Of a stretch of DNA of 37,072 bases, positions 1 through 11,900 are shown piece after piece (the stretch's first letter is position 1; every line of letters begins with the position of its first letter). The translations under genes were made by a program, and so were the position numbers. The DNA is from Chromera velia (lineage: Eukaryota > Sar > Chromeraceae): NCBI GenBank assembly GCA_018398765.1, contig JAHBMJ010000263.1, forward strand, positions 14,546 through 51,617, in the 5' to 3' direction. The notes beneath the pieces are model-generated. The model was given only the letters and a program-made list of their open reading frames with translations. It had not been told where the DNA came from and searched no databases.

Positions 1-419
1 CCCCCCCCCCAGGGGGAAGACAGATTAGACGAGAGGAAATTTTCAGAGAGGCAAGGGTGCAAGCCGACCTGTGAATCTCATCCTTTGTTCCTACATTTCC
101 TCTTCTTTGTCGACGCGTGTGTGTCCTCCTGGTCAAAAATGCTGCTGCTGCTGCTGAAAGAGGGAAGGGAAGGAAACGATCAAGCTCCAATCTTTTGTCG
201 GTTCATTTGATAAAAGGGGAAAAGCATGACTTTTGGATCTTCTTGGCCTTTTCTGAAGACATTTTTCATAAAATTTGTCGCTGATTGCACTATTTGATAC
301 GGTTACACTGTGGAAGTGTGAAAGAATGGACATGCAACGAGCGGGTAAGTCTCTGCCGAAAAGCGCTGCTTCGTGGAAAAAGTCTCAGACCCCGAGTCTG
401 AGGGTGCGTTTATCGATCC

Positions 420-541
420 TTTTCCCCTCAAGTTTCTTCTCGATCAGTATCTGTGTGTATGTGTATATCTGTGTGTATGTATCCATGTGTGTGTATCCGT
501 ATATTCTATCAGGTGCTGGGAGGCAGGGAAAGAGGGCGAGC

Positions 542-575
<34 letters not shown>

Positions 576-590
576 AGTGGGAAGTAGCGA
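420..590. repeat. GT-rich and (GA)n microsatellites
   Basis: Alternating GT/TATG repeats (about 449-500) are followed by a (GA)n tract (about 538-585). They are probably non-coding sequence upstream of the zinc finger/chromodomain frame. A poly-T run sits at about 700-711. Confidence 0.85.
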
Positions 591-1008
591 GGAAAGACAG
601 AAGCTAAGACAGAGAGGAAGAAGAATGTCTTTTGGTGGGCAAAGCGAAGTCCATCCATTTGTCTGCATGCCTGTCTCTCCGTTTTTTGTCTTATCCTCTT
701 TTTTTTTTTTTTACGCGCTCTGGCGTTATGTCTTTTCCCCGCCGCTTTGGGTTTCATGTCTAAGTCTCCTCGAATGCGAATGCCTTAGTTGCAGGACCAG
801 TGATGCGTTTCAGTCGTTCTTTTGGCAGTACTGTGTACTGCTTACTCTACCGCTGTCAATAGCTGGAAGAAAAAGCTGCAAGTCTCTCACAACCGCTGGC
901 CATATGCAGCGCAGAAAAATGCCGCCCGTTGAGGGCGTGCATGAACCTATGAGAGTGCGTGTTATGGTAGAAAGTGCCTGTCTTTCGTTCTTTCTTTGTT
1001 TATCTGCA

Positions 1009-1548
1009 GAAATTGTACTCAACTGCGTGAGGAAGGAATTTGACAGCTGTTGGTATCAACGCAGGGGAGTGGCAACGTCGAAACCTCTGGCCAAAAATAG
1101 GAGGGAATGGAGGGGGATGATCATAGAGGGGGTAAAAGAAGCAGAGAGTGAGGAAGGGGGGAGGAAGGAAGAAAGACGAGCAGTCAGAAAAGGGAAAGTG
1201 ACGGGGGCATTCCGGTGCTCATTGTGTACATGCACCTTTGCAAGTGACTGGGGGTACTGGGTGCATCAGGGAAAGATGCACAAAGCTGTTGGAGGTGGAC
1301 AGCTTTCATCAGATAAGAGAAGGCAGGTGAAGGAAGAGAGGAAGAGCAGCGTGGTTCTGGGGGATGAAGTAGAAAGAATTGTGGATCAAGCAAAATGTGG
1401 CAGGGAGCACTGTTATCAAGTTAAGTAGGTAGCGTGGAAGACGCTCACATGGGAACCTACCAGTCTTATGAAGAGGCATGCGGCTCGAGAAGTAGAAGAG
1501 TTTGAAAAGAGAAACAATTCAGCAATTGATTTAGACTTGATTGATTGA
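1009..1548 (+). pseudogene. C2H2 zinc finger + chromodomain reading frame, broken by an in-frame TAG
   Basis: The frame opens behind a good splice acceptor (pyrimidine tract then CTGCAG, AG at 1008-1009). A classical zinc finger C-x2-C-x12-H-x4-H lies at 1216-1281. It is followed by a chromodomain: VERIVDQ, then GREHCYQVK, then after a TAG at 1426-1428 the same frame continues VAWKTLTWEP and EVEEFEKRN, ending at TGA 1546-1548. In chromodomains the residue after YxVK is normally Trp, so TGG to TAG is a one-base change. Chromodomains bind methylated histone tails and also occur at the C-terminus of integrases of Ty3/gypsy chromoviruses. No integrase is visible here, so this may be a host gene or an element remnant. 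The open frame extends upstream to 373 but only through (GT)n and (GA)n repeats, which I do not accept as coding. Confidence 0.6.
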
Positions 1549-1619
1549 CTGACAGATCCTTTTTCCCTTTCTCTTTTCTAAGATTGAACGGAAACATTCC
1601 CTTGCCTAACGTTAGAAGT

Positions 1620-2560
1620 ATCCGCAACTGGATACGGATAGCGATGGCGTATCATAGTCATAGTATGTCATAGTCATAGTCATTAATAAATAAATTAATA
1701 CTAAAATTAACTAGAATTAACATCTGTATATTAGCAGCTAGGTTAGTAGCCTAGTAGTTGTTTTGTGAACAAACTCGGGGCAAAACTAGCTAGGGGCAAG
1801 ATCATTGTTTTTTTGTAATTTGCCACTTAAATTAAAGCCTTAGCAACAAAAAACATATTGCTAATTAAAAACATTGTAACTTGGCGGTTTGGCAGCCGCC
1901 CCGTTACTATGTTTAATTAGAGTATTCAAATTGATTTTCGTACAGTAATTACCTACACTATAGTACCCACAGTTACTGCACTGATTCTTAGATTGATTCT
2001 ATAACTGCACTGATTTTGATATCTATAGTTTGATATTCTTGCTAGATATAGTATTCATACATATTCATTCGTCATCATTATAAGCTTCCTAGTAATTTTC
2101 ACACTTTATCACACTTATATAGTATCACACGTCATCGTAGTCCATTTTTAGGTCCATTTCTTCCTAAATTTTTTGCCCTAGTTTTTGCTAGTGTGTATCT
2201 AGGTGTGTATTGCTTTATGAATGAGTGAGTAAAAGAAAGAATGAATGAATGTTTAAAAGATTTTGATGTAGGTTTTGATAGATTGGTTCTTTAATATCTA
2301 GATGAATATTTAACTTGTAAAAAAAAAAAAAAAAAAATAAATCAATGAATGAATAAAATAATGAATCATAAATGAAATTTAATGAATGAATGAATGAATG
2401 AATGAATGAATGAATCAGAATGAATGAATGAATAAATGAATGAATGAATGAATCAATGGCTATAGCTATATAGTAATATTTTTTTTGTACATAAAAATAA
2501 CAATTAATCATGACTTGACGATAAAAAAATTGGAAAAAGGTGTGCTTAACTAGGTGTTTA
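1620..2560. other. AT-rich island without genes
   Basis: Composition changes sharply to AT-rich with many CTAG and TTAATA words. No coding frame is supported. A GC hairpin (stem GGCGG/CCGCC, 8-nt loop) stands out near 1884-1901. A poly-A run lies at about 2319-2337. The boundary features of a transposon (terminal inverted repeats) were not found by eye. Confidence 0.6.
2382..2456. repeat. (TGAA)n tetranucleotide microsatellite
   Basis: About 18 near-perfect TGAA/GAAT units with two or three interruptions. Its apparent translation (repeated Ser-Phe-Ile-His) is a repeat artefact, not a protein. Confidence 0.95.
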
Positions 2561-2713
2561 AAGCCTAAGTTCCCTGTGGAAAGCTGTAGTGAGTTTTAAT
2601 TAAATTTAGCATAAAATGATTGCAACGATCATGTTTCAGGAAGGGCATATTTGAGTGTCTGCAAGACTTTCAAATTCTCAAATATTCCTAGAAATATTTT
2701 CAGCCAGAACTAA

Positions 2714-3974
2714 TCACCGTCTCTCTTCTTCCTTTGGAGAGCCACTTTGATTGTAAACATCCCGAGCAGGGTCTGCCCACGCAATCATCAGCGCTGTCTG
2801 CTCCCTTTCTTTTGTCCCTCCCACCCCCTCAGCAGAATTACACCCAGCTGATACATCAACTGAGGTGTTTTGTTTCCGTGCCTTTAGGAAGGGATCCACG
2901 CGAAGTCCAGCCATTCCGTTTGAAGGAGGGGCGGCCGTGGATGGTCCCTCTGACATCTTAGTGCGGGGAGGGGAAATGGGAGGGGGGAGGAAAGAAAAAG
3001 CATTGACCTTCTGCCTCTCCTTCTCCTTTTGCCTTTCCAGTGGTGGAAGCAGTGACCTTGCCTGCACAGGAGCGGCAAGGGTTGCCTCCCATGGCCGAGG
3101 AGGGGCGGAAAGGGTCCGTTCTCCTGTCGGGATTTCCCCTCTTTCCCCTTTCTTTCCTTCCAAAGGGACAACAGGAGAGGACGAGACGCGGGGACCGACC
3201 ACCCCTCGGGGCCTGATCTTCTTTCCCCGCACGGCGATGAGAGGAGTAGAGGACTCAGGCATCTCCTCAAGCTGCTCTGCTACTTCTGCAGCCTCATTTG
3301 CCTCTGCAACCCTGCTTTCAGATGAAATAATCAACTCTTCGGGAGTGGACTCGACGGCAGAGACCCTCCTTCCTGTTGTCGACACAGCAGGCTCTTCTTT
3401 CTCCTCTTCTTCCAGATTGTTCGACTGAGCCATTCCTGACACAGACGAGACGGCTCCTGGGAGACTCACGTTGACTTTCGGCATCATTTCAGTCACGTTG
3501 TCGTGCGTCACCCCCCTCTTTCCCAATCTAGACGGGTCTTCCTCCTCTCCCTGTCCTTCCTTCTCGTTTTGTGCAGGGGGTGGAGAAGGGGGATGCACGT
3601 CGCTCTCTCCGTTCCACGCGGCATGCACCACAGGGGGGGGGGCGTCTCTGTCCTCCCCTCCGGATTGATTTTCTGCTTTCTTCTCCGTCTCCTCCCGGTT
3701 CCCTCTCCGACTGTGCGCATTGGACGAGGGCGCCGCCTCACTCTGCCCCTCCTCCTCCTCAACCTGTTGTCCCTGTCGCGCCTCCTCCCCCTCAGTTGGA
3801 CCCTCCACATTCCCATTCGTGTTGACGTTGTCGTGCCACACGCCCTGTGGACTCTCTCCCCTCTCCATCCGGTCAGCTTCTGCTGCTCCGTCTCCTTCCT
3901 CCTCTGCGGGGGTGGAATGGGGGGGACCAGAGAGAGGAGAGGTCCCTGAGGGCAGGCCGGGGGACGTGGGAGGA
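2714..3974 (-). CDS. probable C-terminal tail exon of the P4-ATPase (disordered, Glu/Ser/Pro-rich)
   Basis: An open minus-strand frame of 419 codons begins after a CTGCAG acceptor (exon from 3974, one leftover base then full codons) and stops at TGA 2714-2716. It is highly hydrophilic: many Glu, Ser, Pro and Gly, no membrane segment and no domain I recognise. It lies downstream of the last membrane-associated flippase exon (ending 4634) on the same strand, and no other promoter or start is evident, so it may be the cytosolic tail. A small linking exon could start at 4074 (after CTTCTGCAG) and use a donor in the 4030s to restore the phase; I cannot fix this join. The first in-frame ATG is at 3868, so a separate gene is possible. 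Confidence 0.45.
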
Positions 3975-4633
3975 CTGCAGAGCAGAAATGTTCACATGCA
4001 CATTTGGTCTTTCATTTATCATATTGAGACACTGGAGGAATGCGTAGGCGGAAGGCGGGAGGACGTCAGGGGACTGCAGAAGGGAGTAGAGAGACATGAG
4101 ATCTGATAGAGAAGGTAGGGACAACCACCCCTATCGAGATTTGTAATGAGAGACTGGAAATTGTTTGTTTCTATTGAGAGCTGCTTCAATTGCTGGATCC
4201 AAATCCATTCCCGATTTCATCTCTTACCGACCTTCCAGAAACAGGGAACGATGGGTCGTTGGTTGATTCGTTTTTCGGACTCTGCAAGGAGATGAGATGA
4301 AGGAGTGTGAAAAACGATCGATCAAGTTTTGTCTTTCAGGAGAGACGACACACGTACTCTTTGGACGCCTGGAGCAGTCGGGTGTGTCTGTGGACAAACA
4401 AAGGCCAGAGAGGACTTTGAAGTCCGAGAGGCACCGAAAATGACTTTGCTCTCTTTCCTTCCTTCATAAGGCCATCTGCCTGTCCCACTGAATTCATTCG
4501 CCCTCCTTTCCTCTCCTTTTGCCGCCTTCAATCTGTGCACTCTTCGTTCTTTCTTTCTTTCTATCTATCTTTCCCTTTCCCCTTTTTTTCCGTCTCTCTC
4601 CCTTCCTCTTTCCTTCTTGTCGTTCCTGCCCAC

Positions 4634-5819
4634 CGTTTCCTCTTTCGGTCCGCATCTCTCCACCAAAGCCTCGATCGTTCCCGTTCTTGATGCGTACATG
4701 GCGATGTCGAGGGGGTTGGGGAAGAACGCCAAACGAAGGCGATCCACGACAAAATCAGGAACCTGAATTGAGGAGAGGGAGTAGAGCGGCGTGAATGGAC
4801 GATTGAGAATGTGATTGAGGCGATAAACGCAGAGACTCTTCAACAGGAAAAGGCAAGCGTTGAATTCAGTAAGAGGGCATGAATTCGGCCAAAGCAGAAA
4901 AGCTGGACAAAGACAAGTTCATTCAAGCCACACAAAAGAAAAGCAGTGCACCCTGCAATCAGTGGTGGATTCTTCAAAACAGCACGGCATCCAGAGTCTG
5001 CCATCCAACCACGCACACCGGTACTCAGCTGGATAATGCAGCACCAAAACATATGAAAGCGACGCCTACAGGGCAGACAAACAGACCAGAATCGCCACAG
5101 GGCCAAGAACAATGACGATCAGAGGAAGCCACCGTGCGAGAATCAGAACAGCGATGCCAAGAATTTCCCATTGGAAAATGCTGCAGAAGATCGAAGCACA
5201 GACAGAATCAATGGAAGAACCATGCTCAGAATGCAGCCGATTCCAGTTTAAGCGGAGGAAAGGCAGAAACGCAAACAAAAGGTTTTCTCTGCATTTTTCA
5301 ATACCAGTTTTCTTTCCACCCCTTTTCAGTTAGACCTTGCTCCAGAATTCTTCTGTGCCGTTTTCGTCGGGAAACAAAATGTGGTCGGAATGCAGAGGTC
5401 CCAATTCTTCTTCGTCTTCCAATTTTGGTGGCCGTTGCTCAATGTTTCTTGCTTTTCATGGGCCTGGGTCACTCAGTCATCACACAATCTCTACGAGAAT
5501 CTAGATCTCTCTCTCTTTACTGCTTAACTTGAGCCCTCCAGGTGGCTAGAAAGGAAACAACACCTTCAACCCTCCCTCTCCTACCTTGTGAGTGGTTCGA
5601 TTGAGAGCAGGAAGAGTGCGAGGAAGAAGAGCGCCAAACTCGCGACGAGAACAAGCCTGAGAGAAATGAAAAGGCAAAGGGGGGCGATGAAGAAAAGAAA
5701 AAAGAGCTTCGGCATCCAGAGGAGAATAAATCTGTGTACAAAAAAAGCAGCATGGCCCCAGAGATGCTCTTTCAACAAAGCGAGAGGAAGCTTTGAGACT
5801 CCTTCGGAACAAACAAGAA

Positions 5820-5851
<32 letters not shown>

Positions 5852-5856
5852 GCACG

Positions 5857-5904
<48 letters not shown>

Positions 5905-5936
5905 CACACATACACACATACACACATACACACATA

Positions 5937-5977
<41 letters not shown>

Positions 5978-8900
5978 CAACAGACAAAGAAAGCACCAGA
6001 CCCACCACTGAGGCCACGACCATGAGTAGGTCAGGAGAATCAATTTGTACGAGACCACCAGGACGCACAGAGTGAAGGACACGCAAGATTGGTACCAGAA
6101 TCCCTGCACACAGACATACACCGACTCACAGGTTGAGATGGTACAGATCTGACAAATCAGCACACGACAGTAGGTACGCAAGACCGTTTCAGTTTCGAAC
6201 CAGTAGATAGCAACAACGCACCCAGTCCTACGAGAAAAAAATAATGGACAAGAAAGAGGCACCAACTGATCTTCTGCTCTCTTCAGTCTTTCTTCGTCTT
6301 TCTAAGCTGGGCGAATCAGTCTCATTGACAGAGCGAGAAGACCCGCTCCAGAGGGAAAAAACAGAAAATCGAAAAGGTGGAAAGGGACGAAAGCGCTCAC
6401 CGCATCTCTCCCAGACGAATCATTGAATCCGTTCAGTCCGAGCATCGGAACAAAAAACGATGCAGCACCTGCAGTAATGCACGAATGTACTGAGTTGAAG
6501 ATTAAGTTTCAAAATGAAGTTCCGGAGGGAGCAGAGCAAAACGTACTTTTGGTGGCTCTCATTTTGTTCCTTGGAACGACCAAATCTTTCTTTATTCTTT
6601 GAAAGAGACATTCACTTTCCGGGAGAAAAACAAACTCAATTGTCTTCCAGATAAGAAAAGCAGAGAGAAATGTGCCCCTTCGAATTGAAGGAAACCCACA
6701 AAACTCAGAAGCGAGAGGTAAGTGAAAACCTGACCATGATAGATTGCCGCCACCATGAATGCCCAGAAGACCTTTCCTGTAAAGTAAACGTTGCGGGGCC
6801 CTGCCAGGTACAGCATCGGGAGGGCCAGCGCGACCTCATCAGGGACGTCGACGTCGAGTGCGTAGGTGAACAGACAGGCGAAGGAGGTGAAGAAGGCGTT
6901 GTACATAGTGGAGAGCCACTCGGGAAAAAATATTTGACCGCTGAAGCCCGCAAACACGTTCTGCACACACAAAGCAAAACGACCGGAAGGGAGCAGGCAG
7001 GGAGGCGGATGCATACCAGAGAGAGAGAAGGGCTATGAGGTGAAGAAGATTTCACAATTTTCCTCTCTCTCCCGTCTCCTTCTGTGTGCATCTGTGTGCG
7101 TGTGCCAAGATACATGGGCGTGTTTCGTCTGTCCGTCTCTCTGCCCTTTCATGCTCAGTCAAGATGCATTCCCCGCTCCCCGTCTTTGAAACATGAATAC
7201 TGAGAAATTCAGAAAGAGACAGAAAGGGAAACTGACGAAAAGCAGATCGCACATGACGATGACGACATTCTTGTAGAAGTAGTAGCAGATCATTGAGGCG
7301 ATACGACGGTACCCTTTCCTTCCGTGGACCTGCAAAGATGAGAAAACAGGATGAGAACATAGGGATGCAAGTCAATTGGGCGTTTCATTGAGAAATCGTA
7401 CTCACTTAGGCACATTTAAACTCACAATGCCCTTTCTAGACTGAATTTGTCAAAACAGTCCTCTCAGAAAATGTGCGTTCCGCCTATTGTCTGCATTGAA
7501 TATGGAGCAGTCTCTCACTGTCATTTCTACTCTTGCTGTAAAGACGCAGGAACGCATCGGCGCAGAGTTGATTCGTCCAAAACATAAAACAAAACAGACA
7601 ATGGGGAAAGGAACTAACTTACCAAGATGAGTCTCTGGAGGCAGTTGAACTGGGGGACTGCATAGTCAGACGACTGCACTGCCTGTGTCCCCTCCTTCCC
7701 TCGAATCCCCACTCCCACATGTGCTTCCTGGATCATCGGCACGTCGTTGGCCCCGTCTCCCACAGCGACTGTGATCAGGCCAGTGCCCCTCCTCACCAGA
7801 CGGACCAGCAGGGCCTTCTGACGAGGGGAGAGCCGACAGCAGAGACAGGACGTCACAGCAAGGCAAACCTGCAGGGGGAAGGAAGAAGAAAACAAAGTCA
7901 AAGGAATGAGTGCAAAGAGCTTCAAAATGAAGGAAGAAGATGGATGCACATGATGAACACACCTTTGCTCTCCCTCTTCCCTTCCCTGTACAGCAAAAGG
8001 GAAATGAGAAGACCGACCCTCAAGAAGATGTCTGCAATATCGTCACTCTCCAAGCACTTGGCCAAAGTCTTCCCGTCCACCGCCAGACCGATCCTTTTCG
8101 GCTCCCCCTGGTGCTTATGAGACTGTTGTTGGATTTTGTCAAATTCCTGTCGGATGGGGCTTTTCTTTTCCCGTGGAGGGCACATGCAGGCAGACAGCCC
8201 CAAGGTCACATAGTCAACAATCCTGCAGGTTCTTCCAGATTGTGCCTTGTCCCTCAAGTCCACTTCCTGAGGGGGTCTCTTTGTAAAGTCCGGCACTCGG
8301 GCCTCTGCGTCTCTGAGGACGTCCTTCAATTTGGCCATGATCTCTGCGGAGTCCTTCGCCGTGTCTTGGGAAATGATGTGCAGAGACATACTGCATACAG
8401 CAAAGGGGTGACGAAGAATAAGATTATTCTTAACTTCTCACAAATTGCACAATCTATGCCTCCAAACAATGCAGAAACAAAAAGGGAGAGGAGACAGAGG
8501 GTCTCAATCCAGATGCGCGTGTCTATTGTTCTGACTGACTGGCTTGGACGCGAATTCATATTCTCTGCACAATTCTCTCAATGACTATCCATCCAACTGG
8601 CTGACTGACTGACTTCCTGTCCAACAGCTGGCACGAGAACCCGATGTCGACTGCCGTCTCCAGTTTGTCTCCAGTCAGGACGAACACCCTCAGGCCTGTA
8701 GGAAGGAAGTTGTTTGAAGGGAAACAAGATAGATTGGGAGAGAAAGAAGTAAATGAATGCACAGCCGGGCAGAGGATGGGATGGATGAGCAGACTGATGA
8801 AGGGTAAGACTCCGAAAGAGGGAACAAAATGATGCCGTGGTGAAAATCTTGGCATAAAACCAGGATCCGAAGCCATTCTACCCCATCTTCCGTCCTCGTT

Positions 8901-11900
8901 CTGATTCTGTAAGGTTTTTCTTGATTGCATCTTCTGTCCCTCCCAGGCCCCTCGCTCTTCCATGCGCTCTCGTGCTTTGCACCAGCCTTTCGTTTTTTCC
9001 ATATGGAACATTTGCATGACCGATGCATAAACGCACAACACTGTCTTCTTATCACGTCTGCCACCCACCTGCGTCCTTCAACTTGAAAATCGTTGCAGGC
9101 ACATCGTCCTGCAGCCTGTCCTCAACGGCTGAGAGTCCGACCACCCGGAGATTCTGCAAGCAGAAGAGGATGTGGATTGATAAATAATTCTAGCTAGTGA
9201 GGCAAACAGCAGACAAAGAAGGGAAGGACGAGTGATTATTGAGCGAGACGAAATTTCTTTCTCTGCAGAATGCCTCTGCACAATGCCCGCAATTCAGACA
9301 GCCGAAGCATAGACACTCGATGGGACAGGTTTTGTCTCTTTGCGCATGCATGAAAGCTGTAGTTGCGGTTCTTTCTTCTATCAAGGGGTGGTTGAGGGTA
9401 AGAGACCTTGACTCACATTTTCCATTTGCTTCGCGACCTCCTCGAGAGCCTTCTCTCTTCCCTGCAAAACCACAGAAAACAAACAAGGACGCCTTGCAGG
9501 TAAAAGGAACGTGAGAAGGTTGTCGAAGGATGAATCCATCGCACTGAGATAATGCTAGAAACAAAGAGGTGACAAAGTACAGGGGTATCCAATTTTTGGT
9601 TTCGCCAATGAAGATCAAATGCAATAACTCGCGTAAAGATAAAACCAGACTGGGCACAGTATGCTCATATGTGTGAGGGGCAACAAAATGTCCTTCATGC
9701 GCACGCAGAACCCTCTCTCTTTCTCTCTGTCTTTCCTTGTAGCAGGGGGGTAGATTGGCGAGTTTCTCGAGTAATGTTCTGTGTACATGATTGAGCCCTT
9801 CCTATCGGACCTGAATCTGCACGGAGGCCGCGTGGCTGGCAGCACTCCACTCTCTATACTCATCTTTCCCGAGAGGCTTCGCTGCCATGACGAGCGTCCT
9901 CAAGCCCTTCCGGGAGAACTCAGACAGCGCCGCCTTCTCATCAGACTTCAGGGGAGAGGAAGAGGCCAGGAGACCTTCCATAATGCTGTCTGCCCCCTTG
10001 GTCAGGCAGAAGACCGACCCGTCGCCTGGGGAGACAAAGAAGAAGAGAACGACATGCAACAAATGGGACGCATGTTGAGTTTTTGGATTGACTGAGTGAC
10101 GAAAGAAGGAAATGAGTAAGCGACCTAGTGCCTACTTGCTTGACTGAGGCATTGATGCTTGCAAGGAACAACCGGATCCCTTTGAGGCCTTGTTTGACAA
10201 TTCTCGTGTAGAATCCACTGGAAGAGCAACAAGAAGAAGAAGAACATTCAAAAGACTACACTCTTCGTCTGTTTCACCGTCTGCAGGGTCTCTCTGGACC
10301 TCCTCTGCAGTACAGTAGAATGGCTTCACACTCACGATCATGTTTCATCCTCCCACTCACGCATGCAGACTCACCGGGAGCGCACTCGCTTCCCTTGATC
10401 CCTCTATGTTCGACAATTGTGGTCATTCTTTTCCTATCCGAAGAGAACTCGATGACCTCATGAAGATCAAAAAGATGACGCACGCGCAAAATATCAAGCT
10501 CCAAGGTCTCCCACCTACTTCCTCTCTTTTTAGATCTTGACAGAAGAACAACTCCATTCCGTGCAGCAGCAAGAACAAGAGCCACCTCATCAGGTGAAGA
10601 ACCCTGGAAAGAGAAAGGATCTTCTTCTTCCTTCTCCCCTTCTGCTACACCCACTTCCTCTTCCACCGCCCTCGCGCTGTTTCGATCCTCCTCGCTCTCT
10701 GGCAAAACAGCATGGCAGAGTGCGAGGAAGACAAAAAAACGAAGAAGGGAATCGGCAGTGCCCTCCTCCCCCTCCGGAAATGCGAGAAGAGATGATGTGC
10801 CGCTATCCCCTTCTTTATGAGAGGTTGCACTGCTTGCGAGGAGCTGTGCAGCTGTCTCGTCTCCTAGAATTCCCTTTTTTGCCTCCCCCTTCTCTCGTGC
10901 CGCCTGTGCAGCCTCTGCAGTGGGCCCGAACGATTTCTTCCCGACGTGGCATTTCGCAAATTCCATTGAGTTGCAAGTCAGGGTGCCTGAAAAGAGACAG
11001 GAATCAAATAGATAACATCGAGCCCCCAAGTTCCAAACAAGCTTTTGGTAGTTTTTTTCGGTAAGAGCGAAAGCCCTCAGACGAAGTAGGCAGAGGTAAA
11101 GAAAACCATCACAATGTCACACAGATATTCTTCTCTTTCTTTCGGCTTCACTTCTATCAAGTCACCATGCAACTGAGCGAATCTCCATTCCCATTGCGAA
11201 ACCAGGCAGGCTGATCCAATCATTCACTCTGCATAAACATCTGACTGACTGACCTGTCTTATCAGAGAAGAGGCTGAACATCTGACTGACCTGTCTTATC
11301 AGAGAAGAGGAACTCCGCCTGTCCCAACTCTTCCACCAGATCTGAGGTCCGAGCCATGGCCGCCGTGCCATCAGGAGCCTCCATGCCTGGGTCTGCGTTG
11401 ATCCAGAAGGTCAGCACGAGCTTCAAGACCTCCGTTATCACGTAGAGGGAAATGGGAATCAGATGGGAGATGGCAATCAGGAAAATGAAGAACCTGCAGA
11501 AAACTCATTTCGTGTGTGCAAGTATGTATATATGTATGTGTGTATATATGTATATATATATATATATATATATTTGTGTGTGTGTGTGTGTGTGTGTGTA
11601 TGCGTGTGTATGTATGTGCGAGTCTGTCTGCCTATGTTAAAACAGATTGCAAACTTGCATAGAAAACAAACAGGGACAATGCCAACGCAAGACAAAGAAG
11701 AGAATGCCGGAGAAATTGCTCAAGGCCTGTCAGAACAGAAAAAAAAAAGAAAAAAACCAACCCATACATACATGATGGCCACAAACAATCGTTTTGATGC
11801 TGTCGTAGTTCTTATCACTTTGTCATGTGACCTTGCAGCAACATGCATACGACTGCCTGCTAGTGTCTATCTGCCCTACTCACCGGACAATGAGAAAGAC

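Noticed and set aside
373-1008. Upstream part of the open frame leading into the zinc finger/chromodomain
   Set aside because: It passes through GT and GA repeats and poly-T; a good splice acceptor at 1009 explains the open frame better.
3508-4106. Plus-strand and other-frame open frames opposite the flippase tail
   Set aside because: Shadows of the Glu/Ser/Pro-rich minus-strand exon; their Pro/Ser/Arg composition is what the complement gives.
5546-6265. Long minus-strand frames with Cys-Val repeats
   Set aside because: Produced by the intronic (CA)n tract. Part of the frame upstream (6100-6220) looked like a membrane exon, but the phase-correct flippase exon is 6103-6006.
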